The notes: generated by a model from the letters alone, not told the origin. Positions 51,616 through 63,490 are shown, counted from the stretch's first letter. The stretch: 64,000 nt of DNA from Camelimonas fluminis (GCF_014656355.1 NZ_BNCG01000003.1:62001-126000), one strand, 5' to 3'. Translations and numbers: made by a program.

Positions 51616-52421
51616 CCAACGCCCAGGACGTCGGCCATGGAATACAGCCCCGCCGCCTGGCCGCGCGTCCACAGGGCGGCGCGCACGGCGCCGCGGGCAA
51701 AAATGCCCCGGTCTTCCGCATGATGCGACAGGGTGATGCGCTCTTGCGGGCCGGCATAGATGACGCTGTGATCGCCGACCACGGAGCCGCCGCGCAGGGT
51801 GGCGAAACCGATGTCGCCAGATGTGCGCGGGCCGGTATGGCCATCGCGCACCCGTACGGAGCGCTGGCCCAGGGTGATCCCGCGCCCCTCAGCGGCGGCC
51901 TCGCCAAGCAGCAGGGCGGTGCCGGAGGGGGCGTCGACCTTGTGGCGATGGTGCATTTCCAGCACCTCGATGTCGAAGTCCTCGCCCAGCGCCGACGCCG
52001 CCTGGCGCACCAGCGCCGCCAGCAGATTGACGCCAAGGCTCATGTTGCCGGAGCGGACCACCACATTGCGCTTCGCCGCGTCCGCGAGAGCGGCGAGATC
52101 GGCTTCCGACAGGCCGGTGGTGCCGATGATGTGGGCGACGCCGCGCTCCGCCGCCAGTCCGGCGAGGGCAACCGTCGCCGCCGGGGCGGAGAAGTCAATG
52201 ACGGCGTCGGCGCCATCGAGGGCCTTCGCCACGTCGTCGGTGATGATGACGCCGCTCTCGCCGACGCCGGCCAGCAGGCCCGCGTCCTTGCCGAGCGCTT
52301 CAGCGCCGGCGCGGTCCGTGGCGCCATGCAGCACGGCGCCTTCCGTCTCCGCGATGGTCGTCACCAGCATGCGGCCCATGCGCCCGGCGGCGCCGAACAC
52401 GACCAGCTTCATGTCGCTCAT
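51612..52421 (-). CDS. dapB: 4-hydroxy-tetrahydrodipicolinate reductase
   Basis: A 269-residue NAD(P)H enzyme of lysine and diaminopimelate synthesis. The dinucleotide motif [12 protein letters not shown] is near the N-terminus, and the active-site region [18 protein letters not shown] is intact. It is followed by DUF1330 with a 3-base gap (stop 52425 to start 52421), so the genes are co-transcribed. Its TAG stop codon is part of a dispersed repeat's terminal CTAG, so a few C-terminal residues may have been replaced in evolution; the core is complete. Confidence 0.96.
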   Translation of the reverse strand: MSDMKLVVFGAAGRMGRMLVTTIAETEGAVLHGATDRAGAEALGKDAGLLAGVGESGVIITDDVAKALDGADAVIDFSAPAATVALAGLAAERGVAHIIGTTGLSEADLAALADAAKRNVVVRSGNMSLGVNLLAALVRQAASALGEDFDIEVLEMHHRHKVDAPSGTALLLGEAAAEGRGITLGQRSVRVRDGHTGPRTSGDIGFATLRGGSVVGDHSVIYAGPQERITLSHHAEDRGIFARGAVRAALWTRGQAAGLYSMADVLGVG

Positions 52422-52424
52422 GCC

Positions 52425-52736
52425 TCAACCCTCGCCCGGCTGCGGCCCGTCGTAGCCATCGATCACCACCATGTCAGCGACGGCGTGGCCATCGCGCAGC
52501 GCCTTGGCGCGCTTGTACTCCGGTGAATTCCAGCAATCGATCGCCGCCTGGCGGCTGGGAAACTCAATCACGACGTTGCGGGCGCGCGAGCCGCCCTCAA
52601 CCGCCTCAAAGGCGCCGCCGCGCACCAGGAAACGGGCGCCGTATTTGGCGAACGCCTCGGCGTTGGCCGCCACATAGGCCTTGTAGGCGTCGGCGTCCGA
52701 CACGTCGACGCGTCCGATCCAGTATCCCCTGGCCAT
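52425..52736 (-). CDS. DUF1330 domain-containing protein
   Basis: A 103-residue dimeric alpha+beta-barrel protein of the DUF1330 family, function unknown. It begins MARGYWIGRVDVSDADAY and contains the family stretches FLVRGGAFEAVEGG and VVIEFPSRQAAIDCWNSPEY. The gene sits between pyrF and dapB, as in many Hyphomicrobiales genomes. A GGGA site lies before ATG 52736; the frame is open 39 bases further upstream, which is less likely. Confidence 0.92.
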   Translation of the reverse strand: MARGYWIGRVDVSDADAYKAYVAANAEAFAKYGARFLVRGGAFEAVEGGSRARNVVIEFPSRQAAIDCWNSPEYKRAKALRDGHAVADMVVIDGYDGPQPGEG

Positions 52737-52771
52737 GCTCTGTCCCTTTCCCAGGCGCTGATCCGGTCCGG

Positions 52772-53503
52772 TCAAAGCGCCGCCTCGATATCCTGAACGA
52801 TGGCCCGCGCCACGGCGACCGGGTCCGCCGCCTCCGTCACCGGCCGGCCGACCACGAGATAGTCCGCCCCGTTGGCGATGGCCTGGCCGGGCGTCACCGC
52901 CCGTTTCTGGTCGCCCAGCGCCGCGCCGGCCGGGCGGATGCCCGGCGTCACCAGCAGCATGTCGTCGCCGACGATGGCCCGCATCGCCTGCGTCTCTTCG
53001 GCGGAGAGGATCAGGCCGTCGATGCCGGCGGCGCGCGCCTGGACGGCGCGCCGGGCCACGGTGTCGCGCACGCCGGCGGCGTAGCCGGCTTCGGCGAGAT
53101 CGGCGTCGTCACAGGAGGTCATGACGGTGACCGCGAGGATCTGCAGCCTGCTGTCGCCGCGCCCGCGCGCGGCGGCCTGCATGGTCTGCGGATAGGCGTG
53201 AACTGTCAGGAAGCGGCCGCCAAGGCTGGCGATGCGCGCCGTGGCCTTCTCGACCGTGTTGGGAATGTCGTGCAGCTTCAGGTCGACGAAAACCTGCTTG
53301 CCCTGGTCGGCCAGTTCGCCAATGAACGGCAGCCCGCCGCCATAAACCAGCTCCATCCCCACCTTGTAGAAACTCACCGCGTCGCCAAGGCGCGCTGTCA
53401 TGGCGCGCGCCGCCGCCACGTCCGGAAAATCCAGCGCGACGATCAGACGGTCGCGGGGTGGAATGGCCGCGCGGGACGGCCGGGGGGGAGTTTGCGCGTT
53501 CAT
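52772..53503 (-). CDS. pyrF: Orotidine 5'-phosphate decarboxylase
   Basis: A 243-residue barrel enzyme that decarboxylates OMP to UMP, the last step of de novo pyrimidine synthesis. The motifs [16 protein letters not shown] (start of barrel), the catalytic [13 protein letters not shown] with the Asp-Lys-Asp set, and the phosphate-binding [15 protein letters not shown] are visible. ATG 53503 is used; the frame runs 66 bases further upstream without a signal. It is part of the dnaK-linked conserved run. Confidence 0.95.
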   Translation of the reverse strand: MNAQTPPRPSRAAIPPRDRLIVALDFPDVAAARAMTARLGDAVSFYKVGMELVYGGGLPFIGELADQGKQVFVDLKLHDIPNTVEKATARIASLGGRFLTVHAYPQTMQAAARGRGDSRLQILAVTVMTSCDDADLAEAGYAAGVRDTVARRAVQARAAGIDGLILSAEETQAMRAIVGDDMLLVTPGIRPAGAALGDQKRAVTPGQAIANGADYLVVGRPVTEAADPVAVARAIVQDIEAAL

Positions 53504-53593
53504 GACGCCTCTTCGCACAGGCGCCGCGCCGCACTCAAGCCCTGGAGCGGGTGATTCCGTCTCGACCAAAGGCCAGAGCGCCGCGGCGGCGGA

Positions 53594-54361
53594 TCAACGC
53601 GGACGATGTTTGCCGTTGGGAAGCGCCTGGTGAGCATGGGCATGCCCGTTGGCGTTCTGGCGGCGGTAAGCCCAGACCCGCGCTGGCGGCAGGTTCCACC
53701 AGACGCGGCCGGACGGCTGCGAGCTGTAGTCGTCGGATTTCGGGATCGGCGAGACCGGCGAATATGTGAACTGCACGAAAGGCGCGCCGGGCTGCATCAG
53801 ATGGAAGGCGTCGTTCAGCAGTTTCATGCGCATGGGCAGCGGCTTGGTGAACAGCGGCAGGCTGGACACGGTGGCCGCCGCCGGTTCCTGCAGACGCTCG
53901 GCCAGCAGCTCCGGAAAATTGTAGGCGTCGCCCTGCAGGATGGTGGCGGCGGGAAAGCGCCTGGCCAGCAGGCTGCAAAAATCGGCGCTGTACTCCACCA
54001 GGATCAGGCGGTTCTCCGGCACGCCGCGGCGCAGGATGGCTTCCGTGACCGGGCCGGTGCCAGGCCCAAGCTCGATGACCGGGCCGGTGGCGGCCGGATC
54101 AAGATAGCTGGCCATGGTGCGGGCCAGCATCTTGCCCGAGGGCGTCACCGCGCCAGTGACGAGCGGACGCTCCACCCACGAGCGCAGGAACCGCGCCTCA
54201 TCCTCGATGCGGACGGGCGGTTTTCCGGATTGGCGTTGGCGGGGCAAGGTCAGCGGGCTCCGGCCGGGTGGAGAGAGGCGGCGCAAGGGACAGGGCCGCT
54301 GTGCTCCACGGTTGCTGCTGCATGATCGCCAGCTGACATGGAATTCCTTCCATCGATGCAT
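53594..54361 (-). CDS. SAM-dependent methyltransferase (phospholipid N-methyltransferase-like)
   Basis: A 255-codon frame encoding a class I methyltransferase of the PmtA type, which methylates phosphatidylethanolamine towards phosphatidylcholine in many alphaproteobacteria. The SAM motif is PVIELGPGTGPVTEAIL and later stretches include FTYSPVSPI and SGRVWWNLPPARVW. The first 30-40 residues (rich in Arg, Pro, Ser) do not look like protein of this family, so the real start may be a TTG at about 54247, giving 217 residues. Location between dnaJ and pyrF matches the usual order. Substrate is inferred from family. Confidence 0.85.
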   Translation of the reverse strand: MHRWKEFHVSWRSCSSNRGAQRPCPLRRLSPPGRSPLTLPRQRQSGKPPVRIEDEARFLRSWVERPLVTGAVTPSGKMLARTMASYLDPAATGPVIELGPGTGPVTEAILRRGVPENRLILVEYSADFCSLLARRFPAATILQGDAYNFPELLAERLQEPAAATVSSLPLFTKPLPMRMKLLNDAFHLMQPGAPFVQFTYSPVSPIPKSDDYSSQPSGRVWWNLPPARVWAYRRQNANGHAHAHQALPNGKHRPR

Positions 54362-54565
54362 CGCCCCGCCAGCGGACGGGTCACAGGCTGATGCTCCAGC
54401 CGACCTGACCGTCTGACAGACGGACTGGCCAGCTTTAACTGTTTCTGGTTACACCCGTTGCGCCGGAGCGCATAGGGCTCCCGATCAAATTCCGGTCAGG
54501 ACAACCGGTTTTGATGGCGCTGTCCGCCATGAACAGCGCGACGGGCCCGGGCAATCCCGCCGTCT

Positions 54566-55696
54566 TCAGCCGCCGAGGCCGCCGAACAGCTCCTTGACGC
54601 GGGACAGGAAGCCGGCGCTCTCCGGGTGCGTTTCACCCGATGACTCGCGCTCGAATTCCTGCAGCAGCTCACGCTGGCGACGCGACAGGTTTTGTGGCGT
54701 CTCGACCACCACCTGGATGTACAGGTCGCCGACATTGCGGCTGCGCAGCACCGGCATGCCCTTGCCCTTCAGGCGCAGCTGGCGTCCGGTCTGGGTGCCC
54801 GCCGGAATCGACACTTTCGCCGGCTCGCCGTCGAGCGTCGGAGCCTCGAACTCGCCGCCAAGCGCCGCGAGGGTCATCGACACCGGGGCGCGGCAGAACA
54901 GGTCGGCGCCGTCGCGCTGGAAGATGGCGTGCGGCTTGATGGCGAGGAAGATGTAAAGGTCGCCGGCCGGGCCGCCGTTGCCGCCCGCCTCGCCCTCGCC
55001 CGACAGGCGGATGCGCGTGCCGTCCTCAACGCCAGCCGGCACATTGACCGACAGGTTGCGTTCGCGGGTGACGCGGCCGGCGCCGTGGCAGACGTCGCAT
55101 GGATTGTCGATGATCTCGCCGCGGCCGCCGCAGGTGGGGCAGGTCCGCTGGATGGCGAAAAAGCCCTGGGCCGCCCGCACCTGACCAGCGCCGCCGCAGG
55201 TGCCGCAAGTGCGGGCGCGTGAGCCCGCCTTGGCCCCGGAGCCCTCGCAGCTGTCACAGCGCACCGCTGTCGGCACGCGGATCGCCGCGGTCTTGCCGGC
55301 GAACGCCTCTTCCAGGGTGATTTCGAGATTGTAACGGACATCGGAGCCGCGATTGCGGCCCTGGCGGCCGCCGCGGGCGCGACTGTCGCCGAAGAAATTG
55401 TCAAAGATGTCGGTCATGAAATCGGAGAAGTCGGCGCCAAAGCCTGGACCTCCGCCGCCCACGCCGCCCTGCTCGAAGGCCGCGTGTCCAAACCGGTCGT
55501 AAGCGGCGCGCTTCTGGCCGTCCTTCAGAACCTCATACGCCTCGGCCACTTCCTTGAAACGCACCTCGGCGGCCGCGTCGCCGGGATTCTTGTCCGGGTG
55601 CCATTTCATGGCCAGCTTGCGAAAAGCGACCTTCAGGTCACCGTCAGAGGCGGTCCGTTCAACCTCAAGGACCTCGTAGTAGCAGCGCTTGGTCAT
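54566..55696 (-). CDS. dnaJ: Chaperone protein DnaJ
   Basis: A 376-residue co-chaperone that delivers substrates to DnaK and stimulates its ATPase. The J domain (1-70) has the HPD motif in [10 protein letters not shown]; a Gly-rich linker (about 75-115) follows; then four zinc-binding repeats ([32 protein letters not shown]) and the substrate-binding C-terminal domain. It lies 334 bp after dnaK on the same strand. The dnaK terminator hairpin lies between them, so dnaJ may have its own promoter as well as read-through. Confidence 0.97.
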   Translation of the reverse strand: MTKRCYYEVLEVERTASDGDLKVAFRKLAMKWHPDKNPGDAAAEVRFKEVAEAYEVLKDGQKRAAYDRFGHAAFEQGGVGGGGPGFGADFSDFMTDIFDNFFGDSRARGGRQGRNRGSDVRYNLEITLEEAFAGKTAAIRVPTAVRCDSCEGSGAKAGSRARTCGTCGGAGQVRAAQGFFAIQRTCPTCGGRGEIIDNPCDVCHGAGRVTRERNLSVNVPAGVEDGTRIRLSGEGEAGGNGGPAGDLYIFLAIKPHAIFQRDGADLFCRAPVSMTLAALGGEFEAPTLDGEPAKVSIPAGTQTGRQLRLKGKGMPVLRSRNVGDLYIQVVVETPQNLSRRQRELLQEFERESSGETHPESAGFLSRVKELFGGLGG

Positions 55697-55996
55697 CGGG
55701 CAAATTCCAGACCTGATCCTGTCATCTTCTCATCGTCAGCCATGCGCGTGAGCGTCATGACCATTCAGCCGGGCACAACCAGACCGCCGCCCGGTCTCTC
55801 CCGGCATGCGCGTCATATGGTGATCCGGCTTTTTCCAGAAAACGTCCAAACCCTGAAGCCATTGTCCAGCGGGGCCTTTTCCGCCGCACGCCGGGATATG
55901 GCTTCCATTCAGCCAGGGCCGGTTTCCGGCCCTGGCGCCGGCCTTCGCCCGGACGCGCGAACCGTCGCGACGCCCGGACTGCTGCGCCAAAGGCAA
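55697..55996. other. Intergenic region between dnaK and dnaJ
   Basis: About 300 bases that separate the dnaK terminator from dnaJ. A likely dnaJ promoter is not obvious; I did not find a clear CTTG/CTATAT RpoH pair here. No gene seen. Confidence 0.35.
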
Positions 55997-56019
55997 CGGG
56001 GCCGCAAATTGCGGCCCCG
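55997..56019 (-). terminator. Hairpin after dnaK
   Basis: An 11-bp perfect inverted repeat (cggggccgcaa and its complement, 1-nt centre) starts 12 bases after the dnaK stop on the minus strand. A weak T-rich tail (ttgcctttgg) follows. It may attenuate rather than stop transcription into dnaJ. Confidence 0.6.
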
Positions 56020-56030
56020 CGTCAGTCGGC

Positions 56031-57938
<1,908 letters not shown>

Positions 57939-58146
57939 GATTGATCCCTCACTTTCAAAGCAGACCGCCAGGCCCCGAAGCGACCCGGCCATGGCCCGGC
58001 CTGTCATCCATGCCGGCATGACAGACCAGATAGACTGAATGCGACCGCCTGCTGGATGTGCAACCGCATCCTGGTGGTTTGATCGCGCCTTCTCCCGGGC
58101 GGCGGATCGCCGTCCGGCAGACAGAACGCGCTGTTCTCATCGCGCT

Positions 58147-58175
58147 ATATAGGAGGCCGTTCCATGGCTCGCAAG
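58147..58175 (-). promoter_or_regulatory. RpoH (sigma-32) promoter of dnaK
   Basis: On the minus strand: CTTGCG (58175-58170), 17 bases, CTATAT (58152-58147). This matches the alphaproteobacterial heat-shock consensus (CTTG..., 17-18 bp, CyTATnT). The start of transcription would be near 58140, about 200 nt before the dnaK ATG. Confidence 0.75.
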
Positions 58176-58284
58176 CCAACCTAAGGCACGCAGGATCCAC
58201 ATGGCTGACGCCTGTCGCGGCATGAGCTCCGCGCCATTGGCATGACAACCGCATATGGCCTGAAGCCTGTCGGTGGAACGCCCG

Positions 58285-58350
58285 CCTGGAGCGGTTTCCG
58301 GTCAACGGGATCGGAAACCGCTCCAGGTTTTGCTGTTTTGAGCGCATTCT
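58285..58350 (-). repeat. Dispersed intergenic repeat, partial copy with perfect hairpin
   Basis: ctggagcggtttccg and its complement (about 58287-58301 and 58313-58327) form a 15-bp perfect stem with an 11-nt loop, followed by ttttgctgttttgagcgca. The left half resembles the 51500 copy (ctggagcggcttctgg, then ttttgatctgacgca), so this is probably a shortened family member upstream of the dnaK promoter. A small second hairpin (gacaggctccgcctgtc, 58362-58378) follows. In the 675-bp gap 57939-58613, nothing else but the dnaK leader and promoter is seen. Confidence 0.55.
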
Positions 58351-58613
58351 GCTCGACCAGACAGGCTCCGCCTGTCCGGCATGCGCTGTCGCGGCGGCAT
58401 TGCGCGCAATGCCGCCCGCACTGGCGCTCAATTGGCGGGCCAGACCGCAGCATGCAAGAGGCGCAACCGGCAAAATCCATGCTGTCGGCAGGTCAGGCGA
58501 CTGTTTGGCGCGAAATGTCTTTGAAATGAAGCGAAATTTCTGGCGACGCCCCTGTATCTGCGGCGGCTCCGGCCAGTTTCAGACCGGCTGTTGCACGAAA
58601 GTTCGAAAAGGCC

Positions 58614-59180
58614 TCAGTAACGCAGTTCGCCCCGCCGGGCCGCGCCCAGCGCCGCGGACAGGGCGGCCGCGAAACTCTCCCGCTCCGCCGCCGACAGCGC
58701 CTCGCCAACCGCCACCACCTGGCCGCGCGAAGCCAGACTGAGCCGCAGCAGGCCGAATTCATCGTCGTTCTCGCGCAGCAGGCTGGTCCACAGCGGATTG
58801 AAGCGCCACTCCGCCTGCTCGCCGGTGTGCGACACCTTGCGCAACATCAGGCTGACGCTGGTGACGACGATCTCCTCGAAGGCCGCGGCGTGCGAGAAGC
58901 TGAGGCGAAAAGCAAGGTAGAGGGCCAGCACGTCGACGCCGAAGAAGCCGGCGACGGGCCAGGCGCCCATGATGACGAACGGCAGGCTGGCCACGACGCT
59001 GCACGCCAGAACCAGCGCCATCACCAGCCGGAAGCCGCGCGCGCCCAGCGAACGGTGCGGCGTGATCAGCACGCGGAACTCATCCCGTTCCGCCGGATCA
59101 GGCCAGCGGGCCGGGCTCATCGCGTCATCCGGCGGCGCGAGCGACAGCGCCGGCTGAACGCTATGTGGATTGCCTGTCAT
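58614..59180 (-). CDS. DUF2244 domain-containing membrane protein
   Basis: A 188-residue protein of the DUF2244 family, function unknown. Two hydrophobic helices (about residues 52-90) sit between a cytoplasmic N-terminal part (DEFRVLITPHRSLGARGFR) and a C-terminal domain (EWRFNPLWTSLL and GELSAAERESFAAAL-type stretch). ATG 59180 follows a GGTGA site; an ATG 15 bases upstream is also possible. It is divergent from nth, with which DUF2244 is often paired in Hyphomicrobiales. Confidence 0.9.
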   Translation of the reverse strand: MTGNPHSVQPALSLAPPDDAMSPARWPDPAERDEFRVLITPHRSLGARGFRLVMALVLACSVVASLPFVIMGAWPVAGFFGVDVLALYLAFRLSFSHAAAFEEIVVTSVSLMLRKVSHTGEQAEWRFNPLWTSLLRENDDEFGLLRLSLASRGQVVAVGEALSAAERESFAAALSAALGAARRGELRY

Positions 59181-59204
59181 GATGGCTTTCACCATAACCC
59201 CCTC

Positions 59205-59948
59205 ATGACCATCCGCAAATCCGCTTCTTCCGCAAAAACATCGTCAGCGAAAAAGCCGGCCAGCAAGGGCGCGGGCAAGGCGGCCCCGGGGCCGGCCCAG
59301 CCGCAACTGCTGCCGCCAGAGGACGTCGCCGAGATTTTCGCCCGCTTCCACAAGGCGGACCCGGAGCCGCAGGGCGAGCTGGAATATGTCAACGCCTACA
59401 CGCTGCTGGTGGCGGTGGTGCTGTCGGCCCAGGCGACGGACGTCGGCGTCAACCGGGCGACGCGCGGCCTGTTCGCCGTGGCCGACACGCCGCAGAAGAT
59501 GCTGGCGCTCGGCGAGGACGCGGTGCGCGATCACATCAAGACCATCGGCCTGTTCCGCGCCAAGGCGCGCAATGTCATCGCCCTCTCGCAACTGCTGATC
59601 GACCGTCATGGCGGCGAGGTCCCGGTGGATCGCGAGGCGCTGGAAGCCCTGCCGGGCGTGGGACGCAAGACCGCCAATGTGGTGCTGAACATTTTCTTCG
59701 GCCACGCCACCATCGCCGTCGACACGCATCTGTTCCGGATCTCGAACCGGATTCCGCTGGCGCCGGGCCGCACGCCGCTGGAGGTGGAGCAGGGCCTGCT
59801 GCGCGTAATTCCGGAGCAATACCTGCTGCACGCCCACCACTGGCTGATCCTGCACGGCCGCTATGTCTGCAAGGCGCGCAAGCCCGAATGCTGGCGCTGC
59901 CTGATCGCCGATATCTGCCGGTATGAACCCAAAAGCACGCCGGGGTGA
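59205..59948 (+). CDS. nth: Endonuclease III
   Basis: A 247-residue DNA glycosylase/AP lyase that removes oxidised pyrimidines in base-excision repair. The helix-hairpin-helix LEALPGVGRKTANVVLN carries the catalytic lysine; the catalytic aspartate is in IAVDTHLFRISNR; and the 4Fe-4S loop is C-x6-C-x2-C-x5-C at the C-terminus (CKARKPECWRCLIADIC). The N-terminal 35 residues form a lysine/alanine/serine-rich extension beyond the usual start, likely disordered. Divergent from DUF2244. Confidence 0.95.
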   Translation: MTIRKSASSAKTSSAKKPASKGAGKAAPGPAQPQLLPPEDVAEIFARFHKADPEPQGELEYVNAYTLLVAVVLSAQATDVGVNRATRGLFAVADTPQKMLALGEDAVRDHIKTIGLFRAKARNVIALSQLLIDRHGGEVPVDREALEALPGVGRKTANVVLNIFFGHATIAVDTHLFRISNRIPLAPGRTPLEVEQGLLRVIPEQYLLHAHHWLILHGRYVCKARKPECWRCLIADICRYEPKSTPG

Positions 59949-59972
59949 GCCGGAACGCCCCCCTTTGCCGGC

Positions 59973-60776
59973 TCAGCCGAACACGATCAGACCGGCGAGA
60001 CCCGCGGCGCCGACAACCAGCCGCCACCAGCCGAACAGGGCGAAGCCGTGGCGCGACACGTAGCCGAGCAGGCTGCGCACGACGAACAGGCCGGAGATGA
60101 AGGCCATGGTAAAGCCGATGACGATGAGGCCGCCGTCATTGAAGGTTAGCTGCTTGTAGTTCTTCAGCAGGTCCCAGGCGAAGGCGCCGGCCATGGTCGG
60201 CATGGCCAGCCAGAAGGAAAACTCCGCCGCCGCCCGCTTGGTCGCGCCCAGAAACATGGCGCTGACGATGGTGGCGCCCGAGCGCGACACGCCGGGGATC
60301 ATGGCGAGACACTGGGCGCAGCCGATGGCCAGATAGGTGCGCAGGGGGAACGTTTCGGCGTCGTCGTAGCGCGGCTCCAGCTTCAGCCCGTCCACCACCA
60401 GCAGCACCAGGCCGCCAACGATCAGCGCCACGCAGACAATCCACGGATTGAACAGCACGCCCTTGATAAAGCCATGCAGCAGCGCGCCCAGGATCGCCGC
60501 CGGCAGGAAACCGACCAGCACGCCAATGACGAAACGCTGTGTCTCCGGCCGCGTGCGCAGGGTGCGGAGCAGGAAAATGATGCGACCGAAGTAGACGGAG
60601 ACGATGGCGAGGATGGCGCCAAGCTGCACCAGCACCTCGAAGCTCTGGCCGGTCGACCTGAAACCGAGGAAGTGGCCCAGCAACAGCAGATGGCCGGTCG
60701 ACGACACCGGCAAAAATTCGGTCAGCCCTTCCACCAGACCCAGGACCGCAGCCTGGAACGCCTCAATGATGCCCAT
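59973..60776 (-). CDS. uppP: Undecaprenyl-diphosphate phosphatase
   Basis: A 267-residue inner-membrane enzyme that recycles the cell-wall lipid carrier by dephosphorylating undecaprenyl diphosphate; also called BacA because it confers bacitracin resistance. The motifs [19 protein letters not shown] near the N-terminus and [14 protein letters not shown] in the middle form the active site. About eight membrane segments. It converges with nth (gap 24 bp), with no room for a large terminator. Confidence 0.96.
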   Translation of the reverse strand: MGIIEAFQAAVLGLVEGLTEFLPVSSTGHLLLLGHFLGFRSTGQSFEVLVQLGAILAIVSVYFGRIIFLLRTLRTRPETQRFVIGVLVGFLPAAILGALLHGFIKGVLFNPWIVCVALIVGGLVLLVVDGLKLEPRYDDAETFPLRTYLAIGCAQCLAMIPGVSRSGATIVSAMFLGATKRAAAEFSFWLAMPTMAGAFAWDLLKNYKQLTFNDGGLIVIGFTMAFISGLFVVRSLLGYVSRHGFALFGWWRLVVGAAGLAGLIVFG

Positions 60777-61246
60777 TCCTGTTGCTCCAGACTGCCTGTC
60801 GTCGCCACGATTTCCATCCAGCGATCAACAATTGCTCGTGATGCAGACCCATGCTCCGCCGGAGGCGGATTTCGTCCTGCGCCTTTGGTTTCACGCGTCT
60901 TGCGCGCCGTCAGCGCAACGGCGCTGCGTGAGGCGGCCCCCGGCGGCGGCGCCAATTGCGCAGCTTGCGCCGGATCGTCGCCACATTCCGCAGTGATACA
61001 GGTCGAATCATGGCGTCAAAACGTCGGCAGGCGTTGACAGCGACGGCTGGCCTTTCGACGCCGAAAGGCTCAAGCAGGTATCTCCGCATCACTAAATGGA
61101 CGGTTAATGCCCCCACTCATCACAGGAACTGCCGGCGCGGCGCAAAAGACAATGATTGTCGCCGGATGCGCCCCTGACTATACGGGAGCCTTTCCCGATA
61201 AATCCTGGTCTGGCCGCCGCCTGACGCCTGAGTGGATCTGCCCCTG
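60777..61246. other. Intergenic region between uppP and fzlA
   Basis: A 470-bp divergent gap holding both promoters. One clear hairpin has arms gcctttcg (61050-61057) and cgaaaggc (61062-61069) with a 4-nt loop, but no T-run. Nothing else with gene character. Confidence 0.4.
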
Positions 61247-61990
61247 ATGGCCACCCTGCACCATCACGCCTTCTGTCCGCACTCCCGCTTTGTCCGCCTG
61301 GTGCTGGGCGAGTTCGATCTTGAGCCGGAACTGGTCGAAGTGCGGCCGTGGGAGCGGCGTCAGGAGTTCCTGATGCTCAATCCGGCCGGCGACGCGCCGG
61401 TGCTGGAAGCAGACGGCGCGCTGCATCCGGACAGCGACGCGGAGGGCGACGCCCCGGCCGACGCCGCGCCGCTGGTGCTCTCTGGCGCCGCCGTCATCAA
61501 CGAATATGTCGACGAGTTGCTGGGCGCCCGTCACCCTGACCGGCGTCTGTTGCCTGGCGGCATTGCAGCGCGCGCAGAAGCCCGCCGCCTCACCGCCTGG
61601 TTCAACGAAAAATTCTTCGCGGAAGTCACCACCTACCTGTGCACCGAGAAGATCTACAAGCGCTTCATGGCGACGGAACTGGGCGGCGGCCCACCGGATA
61701 TGAACGGCGTGCGCGCGGCCCGCGCCAATGTACGCTATCATCTGCGCTACATCGGCTTTCTGCTGCGCGACGCGCCGTTTCTCGCCGGCGGGCGTCTCAC
61801 CAGCGCCGATCTGGCGGCGGCGGCGCACCTGTCCTGCGTCGACTACCTCGGCGACGTGCCGTGGGGCGAGGACGAGGCGGCGGCGGCGTGGTATGGTCGC
61901 ATCAAGTCGCGGCCATCGTTCCGCACCCTGCTGCAGGATCTGGTGCCCGGCATGGCTCCGGCGGCGAGTTATACGCGGCTGAACGTCTAG
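61247..61990 (+). CDS. fzlA: Glutathione S-transferase-like protein, FzlA type
   Basis: A 247-residue GST-fold protein starting MATLHHHAFCPHSRFVRLVL, which resembles the alphaproteobacterial FzlA group (FtsZ-binding, needed for division and cell-wall synthesis in Caulobacter). The thioredoxin-like N-terminal domain (1-about 85) has the LNPAGDAPVLE cis-proline region; the helical C-terminal domain has RFMATELGGGPPDMNGVRAA and SADLAAAAHLSCVDYLGDVPW, quoted partly. The position between uppP and queG supports the call. ATG 61247 is preferred over GTG 61232. Its TAG stop belongs to the start of a dispersed repeat. Confidence 0.85.
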   Translation: MATLHHHAFCPHSRFVRLVLGEFDLEPELVEVRPWERRQEFLMLNPAGDAPVLEADGALHPDSDAEGDAPADAAPLVLSGAAVINEYVDELLGARHPDRRLLPGGIAARAEARRLTAWFNEKFFAEVTTYLCTEKIYKRFMATELGGGPPDMNGVRAARANVRYHLRYIGFLLRDAPFLAGGRLTSADLAAAAHLSCVDYLGDVPWGEDEAAAAWYGRIKSRPSFRTLLQDLVPGMAPAASYTRLNV

Positions 61991-62075
61991 GGTATTTTCG
62001 GAAAACGTGGGCTCCACTTTTCCTGAAGAAAGCGCGCCGAATCAAAAGGACAGAGCTTTTTTCCTGTCCTTTGAG
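61987..62075 (-). repeat. Dispersed intergenic repeat after fzlA (reversed)
   Basis: In reverse orientation relative to the copies at 28331 and 51500: ctagggtattttcgg, then GTGGGCTCCAC with attached ttttcc, then gaatcaaaagga and agagctttt. The first CTAG (61987-61990) supplies the TAG of fzlA. The right end is unclear, about 62060-62100. Confidence 0.8.
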
Positions 62076-62245
62076 CCGGTTCATGGCGACGTCGCTGGAA
62101 ACGCGCCAGGCGGCTGTCCGTTGCCAAGAGAAGATGCATCGAATCAACGACATGAGCCAGAATCCGGCTTCCGCGCGATCCGCTTTGCTTCAGTTTGCGG
62201 AAGGGCTGGCGCGGCGGCGCCCCAGGACCCGAAGCCGGCGACGGA

Positions 62246-63490
62246 ATGACAATGCATGACGCTTCCCGGCCCGAGGCGCGCCAGCAGGCGCCCGCCAGTC
62301 ACAAGGCGACGGCCGGAAACACGCCAGCGGCTGTATTGAGCGGCGCGGCGCTGCGCGAGGCCGTGGTGGCGCGCGCCCTGGCTGAAGGGTTCGACGTGGC
62401 CGGCGTTGCGCCGGCCGCCGCCCTGCCCGAAACCGGCGCGCGACTGATGGCCTGGCTCGCCGCCGGCTATCACGGCGAGATGGACTGGATGCGCGCGGGC
62501 GCCGAACGGCGCATCAGCCCGCAGGCGATGTGGCCGGAAGCGCGCTCCGCTTTGGTGCTCGGCCTCAATTACGGCCCGGAACACAATCCCCTTGATGGCC
62601 TGGCGGACCGGGACCGCGGTCTGATTTCCGTTTACGCCCAGGGGCGCGACTATCATGAGATCATCAAGGGGCGGCTGAAGCAGGTCGCCGGTTTTCTCGC
62701 CTCGCGCGCCGGCGCCGACGTCAAGGTATTCGTTGATACGGCGCCGCTGATGGAGAAGCCGCTGGCCGCCCTGGCTGGCGTTGGCTGGCAGGGCAAGCAC
62801 AGCGTGCTGGTGTCGCGGAGCCTGGGCAACTGGCTGTTTCTTGGCGTCATTCTCACCACCGCCGAATTGCCGCCCGACCCGCCCGGCAGGCCGAGTTGCG
62901 GCTCGTGCCGCGCCTGCCTCGACGTCTGCCCGACCGATGCGTTCCCGGCGCCGTATCAACTCGATTCACGTCGTTGCATCTCCTATCTGACCATCGAGCA
63001 CGCCGGACCGGTGCCCCATGCCTTCCGCAAGGCGATCGGCAACCGGATTTTCGGTTGCGACGACTGCCTCGCCGTCTGCCCGTGGAACAAGTTCGCCCGG
63101 GCCGGCCGTGACGCGAAGCTGGCGGCGCGGCAGGAGAATGACCGGCCGGCGCTGGCTGAACTGCTGGCGCTCGATGACGCGACGTTCAGAAGCCGTTTCG
63201 CCGGGACGCCGGTGAAACGTACGGGACGCGACCGGTTTTTGCGCAATGTGCTGATCGCCACGGGAAACTCTGGCGACGCCAGGCTGGCGGAGCCGGCGGC
63301 GCGGTTGCTTGATGATCCATCAGCGCTGGTGCGCGGCGCCGCCGTCTGGGCCCTCGGCCAGTTGCTGGATGCGGGCAGTCTTGGCAAATTGCGGCGCCAG
63401 CACGCCGCCGAAACCGAGCAGGACGTCCTGGCCGAATGGGAGGCTGTGGCAGACCTCCCGGCGCGGATATCGGAACCGGAGCAGACGTAA
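62246..63490 (+). CDS. queG: Epoxyqueuosine reductase
   Basis: A 414-residue cobalamin- and 4Fe-4S-dependent enzyme making the last step of queuosine synthesis in tRNA. Two ferredoxin-type clusters are bound by CGSCRACLDVCPTDAF and CDDCLAVCPWNK; the N-terminal catalytic domain contains YHGEMDWM and GKHSVLVSRSLGNWLFLG. The C-terminal part has HEAT-like repeats (about 335-405). ATG 62246 gives a leader of about 35 residues before the conserved region; the frame is open 51 bases earlier. Its stop overlaps the next gene's start by one base (TAATG). Confidence 0.93.
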   Translation: MTMHDASRPEARQQAPASHKATAGNTPAAVLSGAALREAVVARALAEGFDVAGVAPAAALPETGARLMAWLAAGYHGEMDWMRAGAERRISPQAMWPEARSALVLGLNYGPEHNPLDGLADRDRGLISVYAQGRDYHEIIKGRLKQVAGFLASRAGADVKVFVDTAPLMEKPLAALAGVGWQGKHSVLVSRSLGNWLFLGVILTTAELPPDPPGRPSCGSCRACLDVCPTDAFPAPYQLDSRRCISYLTIEHAGPVPHAFRKAIGNRIFGCDDCLAVCPWNKFARAGRDAKLAARQENDRPALAELLALDDATFRSRFAGTPVKRTGRDRFLRNVLIATGNSGDARLAEPAARLLDDPSALVRGAAVWALGQLLDAGSLGKLRRQHAAETEQDVLAEWEAVADLPARISEPEQT

